Assembly: GCA_002118135.1 (NCBI GenBank)
Contig: BDIU01000388.1
Location: forward strand, 124,001 to 188,000
Reading direction: 5' to 3'
Length of the DNA: 64,000 nucleotides
From: Trebouxia sp. TZW2008
Taxonomy: Eukaryota; Chlorophyta; Trebouxiophyceae; Trebouxiales; Trebouxiaceae
Part shown: positions 24,105-36,184 of the stretch, in pieces
How positions within the stretch are numbered: the stretch's first letter is position 1
Layout: each line of letters starts with the position of its first letter
Translations under genes and position numbers: made by a program
The notes under the pieces: generated by a model
The model's database searches: none
The model's input: only the letters and a program-made list of their open reading frames with translations
Told to the model about the DNA's origin: nothing

Positions 24105-25174
24105 CAGTCCATTGAGACACGGGAAAATCGAAAGACAACTCCACAAGTTTAGAATCAAGATGGTGCCTTCGCAAAAAGAAGCAGCTCGCAGGTTATGTCT
24201 ATCTACAGCCAACATGCTGAAAGCCAGCAACCAGCCCAACATGTCACTATGCCTCAGACTAATGCTAGACTGACTTGCACTCCAGCTCCAGACTTGCTCC
24301 TGACGCAACAATTTTGCCGTTTCGTGCCTTGATAATAAACCACACAACTTTTTGATGCTTTTGCTGTCTGGCTTCAGCAGCCGTTTATCTTTCTGCTTTT
24401 GAACAAAGGTTGGCATCAATTCGGCTGGCGTACTCAAGTTCGTTTGCATGCACAGGTTCATGCGATCTGCATCAAAGCTCGCGCTATATGACATTGCAGA
24501 CTGACAGTTTACGTTGCAATTGTTGCTTGAATTCATTGTCGTTCTGAGCCAAGAATCGTGCAAGGCATTGTCTGCAGCGGCAAAATGTACTCATGCATGT
24601 TTCCACATGATATCGCCACCAGATCATTCAAAGTAGTCAAGGCTCTGGGCCCATGCCTGCATATCGAGCTGTAAGCATTGACTCGATCATGGCCATCACA
24701 CATGAAAACATTGCAAGCCACAATGCAGCATTGACAACCCAAACCGCGCTACTTGCGTGCCCAAGTGACCTTTCTATCTCAAACTGCGCTCCAGTAGATT
24801 TGGACTTGCTGCACCCCCCCCCTCTGCTGGCAGGCTGCTGCCATGTGGGGAATAAAGACATTTTCCTTATTCAAAGCCAAAATATGCCTGAACCACCAGA
24901 TTATTCCACACGCACAGTGTCTCGAGCAGAACTGGTACAAGCACAAATTGAGAAAACACGCCATACATTGCTGCTTACAAGCCTCCGTTGCTACATCGAA
25001 GCAATATACTATTGCCCTGACCAGGTTGCATCAGCTCAAGGAGGTGAGCTGACCTGTTTACGCTTTTGATTCTTCAGCCAGGAACCTGCTGCAAAAGCAG
25101 CTGGAAGGTTGCGCAACCAAGCAAGACCCGGCCTCTTTTGGCCTAACGCTCTGCTTTGGCTGCGCAGGAGCGAA
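24105..25174. other. Intergenic region, TPS to fibrillin
   Basis: Two long open frames occur here (minus 24563-24099 and plus 24653-25069), but neither has family motifs, and each overlaps an equally open frame on the opposite strand. The region should hold the TPS 3' UTR and the fibrillin promoter. CpG is moderately raised toward 25.1-25.3 kb. Confidence 0.4.
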
Positions 25175-28100
25175 ATGATGCAGACAAGCCTATATAGTTC
25201 GGTGGGGACAGCTACGCCACAAGCCCTTCACCGGTGTCCTCGACCATTTCGGTGCAGAACACTCAGAGCGTTGCCGTCGACAGGCTGCAGTCAGGCCAGA
25301 AGGTCAGTTGCAAGTTGGTGCGTCAACAATACACAGCATTGCTGTCCGTGCGGTGTTCGCCGGTTTGATCAGACTTGTGGCTGTAGTTCAATCAGTGCTG
25401 TTTTGGGACTTGTGCCGTGCCTGAAAGAGTAATTCTGATATGTGGTCTTGCAGGTTTACACGCTACGTATGTGCACAAAGCAGAGCTTCAGTGATTGGAA
25501 GTTTAGCAGGTCCTGGCAAAGGCTTTTTTAATTCTGATCAGAAGCGTAGTGCCCTTGCAAAGCCCGGTGTCCCTGCACTAGCTGCCAGCTCATCAGCCGG
25601 TGGCTTCAACACCGGCGTGCAGCCGCGCAAGCAAATCATCTCAGCAGCATCAGGGAGTAGCTCATCACCCTCTGACAGCAGTTCAAAGCCAAGCAATCCT
25701 ACACCATCGTCAGGCTCTGCATCAAAGAGCTCTAGTGATGCCAGTGCTAGCAACAAGAAAGCAACCACACCAAGACAGTCTGCCAGCTCTTCAAGCACAG
25801 GCAGCTCTGCACCAGGAGGTCCTAATGAAGGATTTTTTGGCAACGAGCAGGTGGCAAAGCCAGTTGTCCCTCCAACATCACCCACAGCACGCGGTCCTTA
25901 CTCACCAATCACCCCTTCCACTACCCCGCCTTCAACAACTGGAGCTGTTGCACCAGCAGGCGCAAAGAAAGGCTTCTTCGATCAAGATTTGCCCACCACT
26001 CCTGGTGTTGCGGGCAAGTCTGCCACTTCTCCAGCAAGCAGCAATGCTTTTCGTGAGAAGACAGTCGATGTCAGTGTATATGACCCTGCTGGTGGCCCAT
26101 ACACAGAAAGTAAGCTTGCATTGTAGCCATACAATGTGCCAAGTTGTGTGAGGCAACGCAGCTTACCCTCCTTGTACATGCTCAGACAAAAAGAAATGTA
26201 GTATTATCAAGTCAGTGCTGCATGATGTAGTCAAAACGCTGGTGTTGTGTTCTATGAAAGGTGCACGCAGAGACGTCAAGCACAGCGTGCAATGGCTGCA
26301 CGCAGTAGCAACTTGACCATGCATCTTGTTTCTGTCACAAAAACAGTTTCCACAGGCACATACAAGCCATGCTGTATGGAGTGCATGCTGTGTTGCTGTT
26401 TCATGTCTTTGGGGTAACTTGAACTGCACCTTGAGCAAGGTGTCCACCGTTTTAAAGATGTCCTTGCCCACAAGCATGCATGCAATTGCTGCAGAGCGAA
26501 AGGTGAAGGTTGACACAAGGCAAAGAAGAGCTGAAGAGGACGCTGAGTCAGCTGTTGACAATACTACAGAAGCAGTCCAAGAGGGTGTTGATCAAGCTGC
26601 AGATGCTGTTGACAGAGGCGCAGACCAACTTGCTGAAGGTGTGTGACAGAGATTGCTAGGAGATTTCAAGCATGATCAAACATTAGTCAATATGTCCCTG
26701 AGCTGCATGCTGTGTCCCTGTGATCGACAAAACTTCATCAATCAGGTCATACATCATTCTGTGGTATCCTGATGAATCACTGTGCGTTTAGCTACAATAG
26801 GCACGTTTGCAGACTCTTTGCAGAAAACATGATTGCATATCAGCTGCTGAGCAGCTGCAGGATGTGTCCGCAGTCTGGCTGAATGTTTTCTCTTGGCCAG
26901 ACAGCAGTCCAAAAGCAAACAGAAATGAAAGGAAAACACAATCTAAGCCAGAAGCCCTGCAGGTGTGTCAGAAGCTGCAGACCAGGTCCAGCAAGGTGCT
27001 GAGCAGCTGCAGGATGTGGCTGAGGATTTCGCTGAAAACCTAGAGGATGCAGCAGATGCGGCTGAGCGACAGCTGTCCAATGCAACTGAACAGCTGCAGG
27101 GAGCTGCACAGGGCGCAGCCAATTCTGCACAAAATTTTGCTGAGTCTCTGCAGAGTGAGCTTCTCAATTCTTGACAAGTATGATAGAAGTACATGTGCAT
27201 GTCGCATGTCATGCTGGAACCTCACTTTGCAGCTTTTGGCCACTGGCTGCTACCATTGTGTTGTGTTCAACAAGGGTGTCATGGACACTGCCCAGGCACA
27301 AGGACATGTGAAGCTTGAAGCTTTGAGCATGCATAGTCTGCGAGCCTTAGCTCAATAGTCGCATCTGGGTGCTGCTTTGGATGCTGTACTGCGCTGACTC
27401 GTTGTGAGATGCAGCACAAAATGACTGACCATGAAAGTTATGTGAACACTCAAGCCTGTTCTGGCTGGAGAATTATTTGGCTGCAATCAGGTTTCTGAAC
27501 TAGATTGACAGTATTTCAGGCTGTGCTGTTGTCAAGCCGTAGTTTGGACTGTGCAGAGGGAGCACAAACAGGGTCTCCTTACAAGGACACACCCTTGTCA
27601 GCAATGGAGCCAAACCCATACGAAGGCAGGTCTGGCAGAAGTCCCAGCAAACAGGTCCAGGCTGAGTACTACAAGCTGCGCCTACTGGAATGCATTGCTG
27701 GGCTTGACAGAGGCTTTGCCGCCAACAGCTATGCCACCATGCAAGTGGAGAGCGCAGCCCTTGCACTGACAGAGCAGAGCGAGCCTGTGCAGCTGTCATG
27801 GACACCAAGTGAGCTTAATGATCTTTCTCCTCCTCCTCCTCCCTGTCAATTATCAGTTGAAACTGTATGCAGTGTACAGAAAGGGAGAGCATAACTGCAC
27901 ATCAATCTTTCAATCGTCACATTGTGCAGGTATTACAAGCAAAGTGGCTTCGTTGTGCTGTTCTGTATGCTCAAAACATGCAGCTGAAATGGAAGAAGCT
28001 TGCAGTCAGAGCTGTGCTTTTGCCTTATCAAGGGCACCGGGCACATGCTTGTGGAGCATGATAGCCACAGACAGTCATGCAAGCAGCATTGTCACTGAGC

Positions 28101-30053
28101 GTCATAAGTGTATGTTGTGGCCCACAGCTCAGCAAATAATATCATCACGGCTTCCTCGGTCCTGCGCAAGCTTGCTCAAGCAGCATTAGACTATGGCCTT
28201 GATACACTCAACACAGTCATGTTTGCACAAATTATCGGCTTCATCATTCCGCACTGCAACAATGGTAGCTTTGCACTGCTGGATGTGCTGTGTATCACGG
28301 ACATGTCATGTATCAGCACAGCTAGCATGCTATATGGCATCTTTTGCTGGGCAGCCAGTGGGTGAGTGCTCATGCACTCACTCACGGTCATGCAGCATCC
28401 GGTAAGCAAGCCAAGCCAGCCTGGCGAGACAAGACTTTTGTCACACACTTGTAGTTCATGCAGTGAAAATTGTACACATCATTGCTGCCATGTCCATGCA
28501 GCGTCAGACAAGTCAGACAAGCCATCTGGGCTAGCACAGATCAGCGGCACGTGGCGCCTGGTCTACAGCAGTGGCTTTGCCTCAGGGGGCGTTGCAGGCC
28601 GTCAGGCAGGGCCCCCTGCTGGTCTACTGCCCCGCCTTGGCCAGGTCTGTCCCTCTTCCCGGGCCACCTGGCTATGCAGCTGACGCGCATCACTTGCTTG
28701 CTCTGCTTGCAAAGCAATACATGCTATTTGGTTTCAATTGCGTATGTGTGCTTCCAACACGTGTCCAAGCATGAGAGGGGAGTTCTGTTGCGAGGCTTGG
28801 GTTTCCAAGTTGGATGCCCATAGCCGGGGATTGATGACGCGAAGTGGTTTGTCAACATCTGCGTGCCACCTGCCCTGGCAGCACCTGTCTGCTGTTCTTC
28901 TCATAGCTAAAGCTGCTTATGCTGTCTCAGTTTTGGCCTGCACAAGACCAGCAAAAAGCTTGCTCACAAGGCAAATTTGACAGCTGTTCCTTGGTGCTGC
29001 AGGTGTACCAAATCATTTCCCCATACACCTCAAGGCTGGACAATGTCCTCGAGCTGTATTCAGGTGTGTTGGAGGGCATGCTGCTTTCTGTCATCACATT
29101 ATCATGCATGCTGGGCTGCTTGCAAAGGCTCTTGAGATGATGCTTGATGGCATGTGTCTTTTGATTATCATGCATTGCAATGCTGCCCTGGGTCTGCACC
29201 ATAGACAGGCTTGCACAAGGTTCACTTGCTGATACCTCAACTGGCAGCGAAACAGCAAGGCTCAGAGTCATGACGAGTGTCCGCCATACCTCCCTGATGT
29301 CAAGCCTTCAATACAGCATCTGTTAGCAGCCCATGCATGCAATATGCAGCCAACCACTGCGAGAGTTGTGCAGCGCAACTTGACTGTGCCAAATGCAGCA
29401 CCACTTTTTTTTCAAATGCCGACTGTGCTTTTCATGGATGGTGCAGGCTTCCCAGGGCTTGAGCCTGTTGTGCTGACTGCAAGCCTCAAGCATCACTTTG
29501 AGGCATTGGGTGGCAACATTGTTCAGATCACATTTGAGGATACAGAAGTCAAGGTGACAGGAGGCATTGGGGGCTTGCTGGTGAGTACCAGTTGCATGTT
29601 CGCTTGGCATTGCGAGCCTGTGCCTGCATGGTCTGTTTTCTAACACAAAGTATTGCACTGGTATGCATTTTGAGTGCGTAGCTTGCATCTGTTGCCACTG
29701 AAGCCTTTGCTGTTTGTTCAGCACTCGCGTCCTTTCATCACACAATATCAAATTATTCTCATCTGGCTCTGCAGGATTTCTGACTTCAAAGCTCACTTGG
29801 CAATCATCTGGCATCGACAGCTGCAACATCAAGAGTCTCACCAACAAATTCCACTGCACCTGCAAAAGCTGCATGGAAACATGTTTGTGCTGTGCAGGCA
29901 AACCTTCCTGAAGTTGTGCTTCCACAGTTGCCAGAGCCTTTTAAGCCATCCCGGCAGCAGCGTACTTCCAGCTTTGATGTTTTGTTTTTGGATAGTGATT
30001 TGCGCATCACCAGGGGCAGCCGTGGAGAACTCAGGATTTTCATCAAGACCTAA
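25175..30053 (+). CDS. Plastid lipid-associated protein (PAP/fibrillin) with disordered and amphipathic N-terminal extension
   Basis: Nine exons: 25175-25302, 25454-26109, 26495-26638, 26963-27154, 27512-27808, 28502-28644, 29003-29063, 29447-29580, 29898-30053; every junction is in phase; 636 residues. Fibrillins coat plastoglobules and thylakoid lipid structures. Residues 1-45 are Ser/Arg-rich, like a chloroplast transit peptide. Residues about 58-250 are Ser/Pro-rich and contain three spaced motifs GKGFFNSDQ, NEGFFGNEQ and KKGFFDQDL. Residues about 260-375 form Ala/Glu/Gln-rich amphipathic repeats (VDQAADAVDRGADQL, AEQLQDVAEDFAENL), similar in style to LEA proteins. The PAP domain follows: EYYKLRLLECIAGLDRGF, ISGTWRLVYSS, VYQIISPYTSRLDNVLELYS, and the terminal FLDSDLRITRGSRGELRIFIKT. 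Known fibrillins are usually 200-400 residues, so the fusion is unusual. The first ATG of two adjacent ones is used. Confidence 0.88.
26838..26885 (+). pseudogene. Trace copy of fibrillin amphipathic exon
   Basis: GCTGAGCAGCTGCAGGATGTG, also present in the real exon at 26998-27020, recurs in the preceding intron without an open continuation. Confidence 0.6.
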
Positions 30054-31741
30054 AATTTGCCCTCTTTGGTGCCCTTGTTCTTGTTTTTTTCCTACAGCTT
30101 TTCCCTATTTTGTGGCAATGTGCTTGCAGCAGTACTCAGACCAAATATGAGAGACCTCAGTCCGCAAGGTTCGGTTTTGGCCAGATCCAAGAGCATATTG
30201 CTAGACAGCCTATGCATGCCACAGTCATGCGCATATGATATGCTGTGTAGACCCTATGAACATTTTGTCGGTAGTTTGCACAGCTACAGGCTGTGCACAT
30301 CATGGCAAATAGTGTGCTGCAAATATCACAAGTAGACTTCGCTGAAGATGTCGACTTTGCTGGTAGTGTATACGGCCTTCATGGACAGCACGTCGAGCAT
30401 GATACTGTGATGAAAGACTGCGTGTAGTCTCACTGCTTGTAAAGCAACAACTTACTGATCTGAGCATTTGATGCATTTCATGTCTTGACTACTGCAGTCA
30501 GGTTGAATGAAAACATTGGGTGACATGCATGCCCAAACCTTCGAGCATTTCCGTGTACTCACTGTACAACGGTGACCATACAACGTTGAACGGTCTAGCG
30601 TGCATAGGATTTGCAACAACTTGAATGTCTGATAGGTATTTACCAGAAGCTTCAAAGCATTTTTAAGAAGAGCATACAAATTTTTACTGAGAGCTTACTT
30701 CGAAGCCAGAAACGCCTGCTACAGAGTAATATATACCTGCCAACATGCTGCACCAAAACGTAGACCATCGGTTCTTGCCCTTGAGTATGTTTAGCACAAT
30801 CACACTGAAACTAATGCTTGTTCACAGTGCACAAAGTAAGACTTCTCCCATAAATACATGCTTGAGCTCGACTTAACAGAAACTTGCAGCATTGACGCCC
30901 AAGTGAAGAATTGGACCTGCTGTACAATAGACTGGCGTTCAGACTGATACTTGTTTGCTGTGCAGAAGCAGACATCCCCTGTGCGCACTTGACAACTGAG
31001 AGTACCTGTTGTCAAGTGCACACATGTAAACACTTCTACAGACAGAACTAGAGTTGCGTTACCAGAACTAGAACTTCAGTCTTGACCCCCAGACTGTAAA
31101 GAAAAAAGGAAGGGCACATGCCACCTTGTTGGTCATGTTGGATGGCTAAGAGCAAAGCCAGGATCGTTCAAAATCAGACTGATTGCAAGCCTGAGAGACC
31201 AGAATGTTTTGCAAAGAAAAAGGCCTTTCTGACAGAAATAGGAGTGCACGCACAGACAGACAGATGGCTGAACAGTGACAGAACATGCAAGTTTGCAACA
31301 AAAAGAAAGAACTTTCTTGACTCCCGTGGATCAAAACAACCCTGCTACAGAATAGCAATACAAATGTGCCTCAGCACTGCTATATGCAACACCAAAAAAG
31401 AGTTATGAGTAAAAGTGCCTCACATCTTGAGACCCTGAAAAGGAAGAAAAGCAGTCTCAAAAGCTTGCACACATCTTTGTGGAAAAGTTGCTGATGGGCC
31501 TGAATTGATATGAAGAACCACTTTCTTCAGGAGATTCCCTGATAGGACGCTTGTTGCATACTATTTGATGGCTGCAGAAATTAAGCCATTGCGATCAGAG
31601 AACACAGCTGAGAAGTTGTGAGAATAGAGCCGTTCTTTGCCATCCCTCTACTCTGAACAAGCTGAGACCTGGGGAAACTTGTGCTGGGCAAATTTCTTTT
31701 GCGCCACTCGTACTCAACAATCTGAGAGGCTTTTCTTCAAG
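30054..31741. other. Intergenic region between converging fibrillin and ARM genes
   Basis: I see no exon with convincing splice sites or family similarity. Short open frames on both strands (for example plus 31118-31408) lack any support. Both neighbours' 3' UTRs should lie here. Confidence 0.5.
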
Positions 31742-31848
31742 GTGTTCTGATCAGCCCTTGCACTGTTCTGATCAGCCCTTGTACTGTTCTGATCAGCCCT
31801 TGTACTGTTCTGATCAGCCCTTGTACTGCCCTGATGAGCCTTTGTACA
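31742..31848 (+). repeat. 21-bp tandem repeat, five units
   Basis: Five units of TGTTCTGATCAGCCCTTGTAC, the last degenerate. Each unit contains the palindrome TGATCA. It lies just beyond the 3' end of the ARM gene. Confidence 0.9.
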
Positions 31849-32023
31849 ACACTTGAATGAAGCTTGGCGCTGCTGTCATCTCCTGAATTATAGACTCCCC
31901 TGTGTTGTAGCTGTAAATGCTCCATATGCATGCTTGCTTGCATCTTGTTGGTAGCACAGCTGTGGTCCCATGGTACTGCTTCAAAACGGAAGCTGACCTA
32001 ACCGTCTATGCCCTGACTGCATG

Positions 32024-35000
32024 TTACAACATGACCACGTCGTCATCACTGCCACCGTTGTCTTCTGCACCACCACCATTGTCTTCTTCATCACTGTCGT
32101 CATCACAGGACTCAAGTGACTCGCCATTGACAGAGTTGCTGTCTTCAGTGACTCCCATCAAGGGCTCCATAGCATTTGCCAAGAGGCTCTCATCTTGCTG
32201 ACTCAGGATGGGAGTAAGGGCCTTGATGACGAGGAGAGATAGCTGTTGGACAGCAGGGTTCTGAGACCCTAATGCTGTGACCAAGTGCAGCACCTGACCA
32301 GCCTGCGCAGCAACAAAACATTTGTCAAGAGGGTCTCATCTTGCTGACTCAGAATGGGTGTGAGCGCTTTGATGGTCAGTATTAATAGCTGTTGGACGGC
32401 AGCATTCCGAGACCCTGATGCTGTGACTAAGTGCAGCACCTGACCAGCCTACACAGCAACAAACCATTTGATAAGAGTCTCTCATCTTGCTGACTCAGAA
32501 TGGGTGTGAAGCGCTTTTGATGACTAGACAGACAGCTGTTGGCCAGCAGCATTCTGAGACCGTAGTGCTGTGACCAAGTGCAGCACCTGACCAACCTGCA
32601 CAGCAACAGGCTAACTTTTTCCACATGAACGATGGTTGCAGCTTGTTTTGTTGTTCCAATTTTGGGGTCATCTGTATGTGCCATCGCGTGATGATGCCAT
32701 GCATGAACAAGCGCTTTGGTTACCTCCTATGATGCTCAAGCAACCATTCAATTGAGCAGCAAGCCCATGCATGTGTGTTGCCCTTGATGACCTTGGGCCA
32801 GTAGTGAAGCACAGCAGACAAGAAGAGCAGCCATTGTTAAAGCGTAGCAGACAAGAAGAGCAGCCAGTAGTGAAGCATAGCAGACAAGAAAAGCAGCCAG
32901 TAGTGAAGCATAGCAGACAAGAAGAGCAGCCAGCAGTGAAGGATAGCAGCCAAGCAGAGCAGCCATGAACCTTGATGTCAATGAGCATCATCAGCAAACA
33001 GAAAAGAGCATGCAATTGGTAAGCACATCATGCAAGTTGTGCGCAAACCACGCAGGTGTTCATTATATTTACCTGGATGACCTGAGGCCAATACTTGAGC
33101 AGCACAGCTAGGGACAGCAGGGCTCTGAGGGCCACCATCAGCAAGCCCAAGAAACAAACACAAAGGTCAAAAAGTTCAAGTGGACTGTTACTTCATACCT
33201 GAAGTAGACAAGGCGTGCAGGCGTGTACGTTCATGACCTGAGGCCAGCAACTGGGCAGGACAGCCAGGGACAGCAGGGCTCTGAGGGCCACCATGGACAA
33301 GCCCAGCGAAGCATACACAGGTCAAAAAGCTTAAGTGAATTGTCATTCCACATCTGAAAAAGACAAGGCATACGGGCGTGTACCTTGATGACCTGAGGCC
33401 AATAGTTGGGCAGGACAGCCAGGGACAGCAGGGCTCTGAGGGCCACCACTTGCAGCTCCTGGCAATTACTGCTGCAGCACTGCATCAGCAGATACAGCAG
33501 CGGGCCCTGCACCAGCCAAACAGCTACTATCAGGTCACATGCAGGTCTGTCACAGTCTGCAGAACCTGTCAGGCTAGGAAGGTGTCCTTAACAGTCTGCA
33601 GAAGCTGTGCTGTAGCACTGCATCAGCAGATACAGTAGAGTCCCCTGCACCAGCCAAACATAGTAAAGACACAGGTAAACAGGGTAAACACAGAGTGAAT
33701 TTGTCAGGCTGTGTAGCATGATTTCACAGTGTGCAGAAGCTGTGATGCATAAGCAGATACAGCAAGGGTGCCTGCACTAGCAAGGCAACACATACGTCCA
33801 GACTGGACACATGCAAACATACTCAAGTGTATGCAGCAAAACTGAGAAACATGTTCTTGACCTACACCAGAATTTGACATGTTCAGCTGCACTTACAGTA
33901 AACATCAAGGACTACAAACAGATACCACAGTAAGCAGCAAGCAGGCAGCATGTGCAAGCAGTCTCTTGCTTGATCTTCACCAAGTTAGACATAACCGTGT
34001 TGATGATGCAGCATAGGCACAAATGGCACCAGCTATACTGACCTGCAAGATTGACTGCGCTCCTGTTCCACTCAAGACAGCAGTCTTGATGATCAATTCC
34101 ACAGCTGCCAGCCACACGGCCGTGTCATCTGTGCGTTGATCGCCACAAAGGGAGGTGCACCCGTCACTGGGCAGCAAGAAGGTTGATGACTGACGTGATA
34201 GACTCCCCAACAGTTTACTGAGGACCTCCAAACCACCAGCCTGCGGCAAACACAGTCAGTGTTTAAAATTGCTTATATAGTATCAGTGGTATCAAAAGTG
34301 AATATGTGAGACATGTCAGCACAGGTGCTAGGTGTGTGAGGTCCAAAGCCTGTCATTACATGTATGTTGTGTCTTGTGTGAAGCCAAAACAAGTAATACA
34401 ATGTTGCACTTCAGCAAAATGCATACTGACATCAACTTTTGCCAAAATAACATCTGCAAGAACCTATGTGTGGCACAGAGACAGCAGCAATGCATTAAAT
34501 TGTAATGGCAAATGGGAGAAAGACAACAAACCCAATGATGTCATGCAGCAGCATGGGTGGGGGTTGCAAGATTTGACTCAAACTGGCTTGTTTGCAATGC
34601 CAGCACCTTGTACCTTTTGCTGAAAACCATTTGCAGCATGTATTGATTGCTTGCATTCCTGACACAAGCATGCAGCATGGCATGGCATGGCATGACTCAC
34701 CTTGACAAACTCGTCTGCAGGACTTGCATGGTGGAACATAGCTGCCAAAGCTTTCAGAATCATGGCCGTGCAGGCAAAATCTGAACAGCCTGTACACACG
34801 CACCCAAGTTGTGTAAGTACACACTAGATGTAAAGAGTGTTCAGGCACTTGCTTGCCTTCAACAGCAAAACAAATAATAGCAGGATCATGGCTGCGCAGG
34901 GAAAGTCTGCACTGCAGCCTGTGCACACACAACCAATTTGGATTCATGCATGCATACTAGGACCAATTCATGTTCATGCATGCATATCAGGTTCAGTTGG

Positions 35001-36184
35001 ATTTGTTACATACGTATGAAAAGAGAAGACTGGCCAGATGCTTGATTGCCTTTGATAACAAAGAGAAACAATGTGTTCATGTACAGTGTGTGGTCAACTG
35101 AAGCAGCTATTACACTCGTGCCTGTTGATGCTTGACTGCCCTGAGCAGCAAGAAGAAAGATCACAATTGATAGGACACTTCAACGGTGCCACAGTGCTCA
35201 AAGATTATACTCATGCCTGAAGAAGCTGCTTGACCCATTGAGGAGATGTGATGTGATGCCAAGCTCAGCATATGTTGATCACAGCAGCATGCTGACAATG
35301 ACAGCATGACAGCATTTCTCAGATGACAGCTCAGCTTGTACTGCTGATATGCACTCATACCTGCTGCGTCAAGCACTTTGATCATTTCTGGAATACTTGA
35401 GGACGACAGCATGGTGGCATTGCTGGAGAACTGAGCAGCTCGGCCTGTGCTTTGTATCTGTTGATTGCACATGCTGATCATACCAAGAATGGCGCACACT
35501 CTTGCTTGCTTGACGTATGACCCTGACTGCAAGGCTGTTGTGAGAGCGGGGATGCAATTCATAAGAACCAGCACCTCCTGCACAACATCAAACACGGAAA
35601 GTTGGCCGTCTGTACTGATACATCATCAAACGTTTTCCAAAAAATTGCCACAAATATCTTTTTTTGGCTGCTTTGTTCATTCCCAATGCAAAAGCTGAAG
35701 TTTGAGGACGTGGGTGGCATATAGACTGACAAGAAACTAGTTCAGCCGGACAGTGGACTCAGCCATCTGAGCAGAGACAGAGAGGTTAGAGCAGCAGAGC
35801 AAGACTATGTGTGGCAGGAAAGTGATGCATATCTTTGCCTAGCAAGGCGCTCGAGCTTACCATGCCAGCATCCGATCCTGCAGTCTCAAAGAGCAGAGCA
35901 GCAGCTTGGTTTTGGACTTCGGGGTTTCGCCGAGACGGCACTTGTTCCAACATCGTAACGAGGACAGGCACCAACCCAGACTTTGCTATCTGACAGCAGG
36001 AACTTGCAGTGTCAGTGAAAGGCTTTCACTAAAAGGTAGCAAACGTGGCAGCGAAAAGTCAAAAAGAGGTATGTCGCAGTTGTTCCCTGACCTTGTCACC
36101 GTCAAGTCCATCTTCAAGGCTGACAAGCTTCTGCCAAGTCGCTGTACGCTGTTGACGAGACCCATACTTGAGACGTGAGCACAT
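32024..36184 (-). CDS. Armadillo-repeat-like protein with acidic C-terminal tail
   Basis: Minus-strand exons 36184-36092, 35989-35861, 35577-35361, 34780-34701, 34240-34043, 33506-33384, 32293-32024, all in phase, 369 residues. It reads as stacked helices of ARM/HEAT type: IAKSGLVPVLVTMLEQV, QNQAAALLFETAGSDAG, IPALTTALQSGSYVKQARVC, AMILKALAAMFHHASPADEF, AGGLEVLSKLLGSL, LQVVALRALLSLAVLP, LVTALGSQNPAVQQLSLLVI. Such repeats are protein-binding scaffolds; the partner cannot be told. The last about 35 residues are Asp/Glu/Gly-rich (CDDDSDEEDNGGG). The start exon was chosen because ATWQKLVSLEDGLDGDK joins the next exon in phase at AAG|GTCAGG; a second frame of the same exon also joins at an earlier donor. 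Three exons have decayed tandem copies in the introns. The gene is divergent from the LPA1-like gene. Confidence 0.75.
32294..32586 (-). pseudogene. Two tandem copies of the ARM gene's last exon
   Basis: Acceptor plus exon start recurs at 32439 and 32586, a period of 146-147 bp from the real exon at 32293. The nearer copy (32439 down) is open for 48 codons (VLHLVTASGSRNAAVQQL, ALTPILSQQDETLL) but has no donor and runs straight into the next acceptor. The farther copy has a stop and a frameshift after AAGQQLSV. Confidence 0.85.
32795..32965 (-). repeat. 33-bp minisatellite, about five units, grown from an exon copy
   Basis: Units of 33 bp read LLVCYASLLAA on the minus strand and KHSRQEEQPVV on the plus strand. 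The right-hand neighbour of the array (minus reading LSAVLHYWPKVIK, 32780-32820) matches the end of ARM exon 6 (LSLAVLPNYWPQVIK). The array therefore appears to have expanded from inside a decayed exon-6 copy. Neither frame is taken to be a gene. Confidence 0.75.
33068..33300 (-). pseudogene. Two decayed copies of the 3' part of ARM exon 6
   Basis: Segments 33068-33150 and 33228-33300 repeat, on the minus strand, the exon stretch coding VALRALLSLAVLP and WPQV, including the word GGGCCACCA/AGGGCTCTGAGGGCC seen on plus. The donor after ATCAAG is altered in both. Confidence 0.8.
33590..33785 (-). pseudogene. Two decayed copies of the 5' part of ARM exon 6
   Basis: At 33590-33660 and 33728-33785 the plus-strand words GCATCAGCAGATACAG-(A/C)AG and CCTGCACCAGCC (or close variants) repeat the acceptor side of the real exon at 33506. 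Together with the 3' copies they flank the real exon on both sides. Confidence 0.7.
34850..34905 (-). pseudogene. Decayed copy of ARM exon 4
   Basis: The minus strand reads ACTTTCCCTGCGCAGCCATG then ATCCTGCT, matching the real exon's start ATTTTGCCTGCACGGCCATG then ATTCTGAA at 34780. The later part does not match. Confidence 0.7.

Noticed and set aside
24099..24563. 154-codon minus-strand frame just after TPS
   Set aside because: It overlaps the probable TPS 3' UTR, has biased but not protein-like composition, and no splice partners.
24653..25069. 138-codon plus-strand frame upstream of the fibrillin gene
   Set aside because: An equally open frame exists on the other strand and no family feature was seen. 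It could be a leader or nothing.
32771..32968. Plus-strand KHSRQEEQP 11-residue repeat protein
   Set aside because: It is the antisense reading of a 33-bp minisatellite inside an ARM-gene intron, derived from an exon copy.
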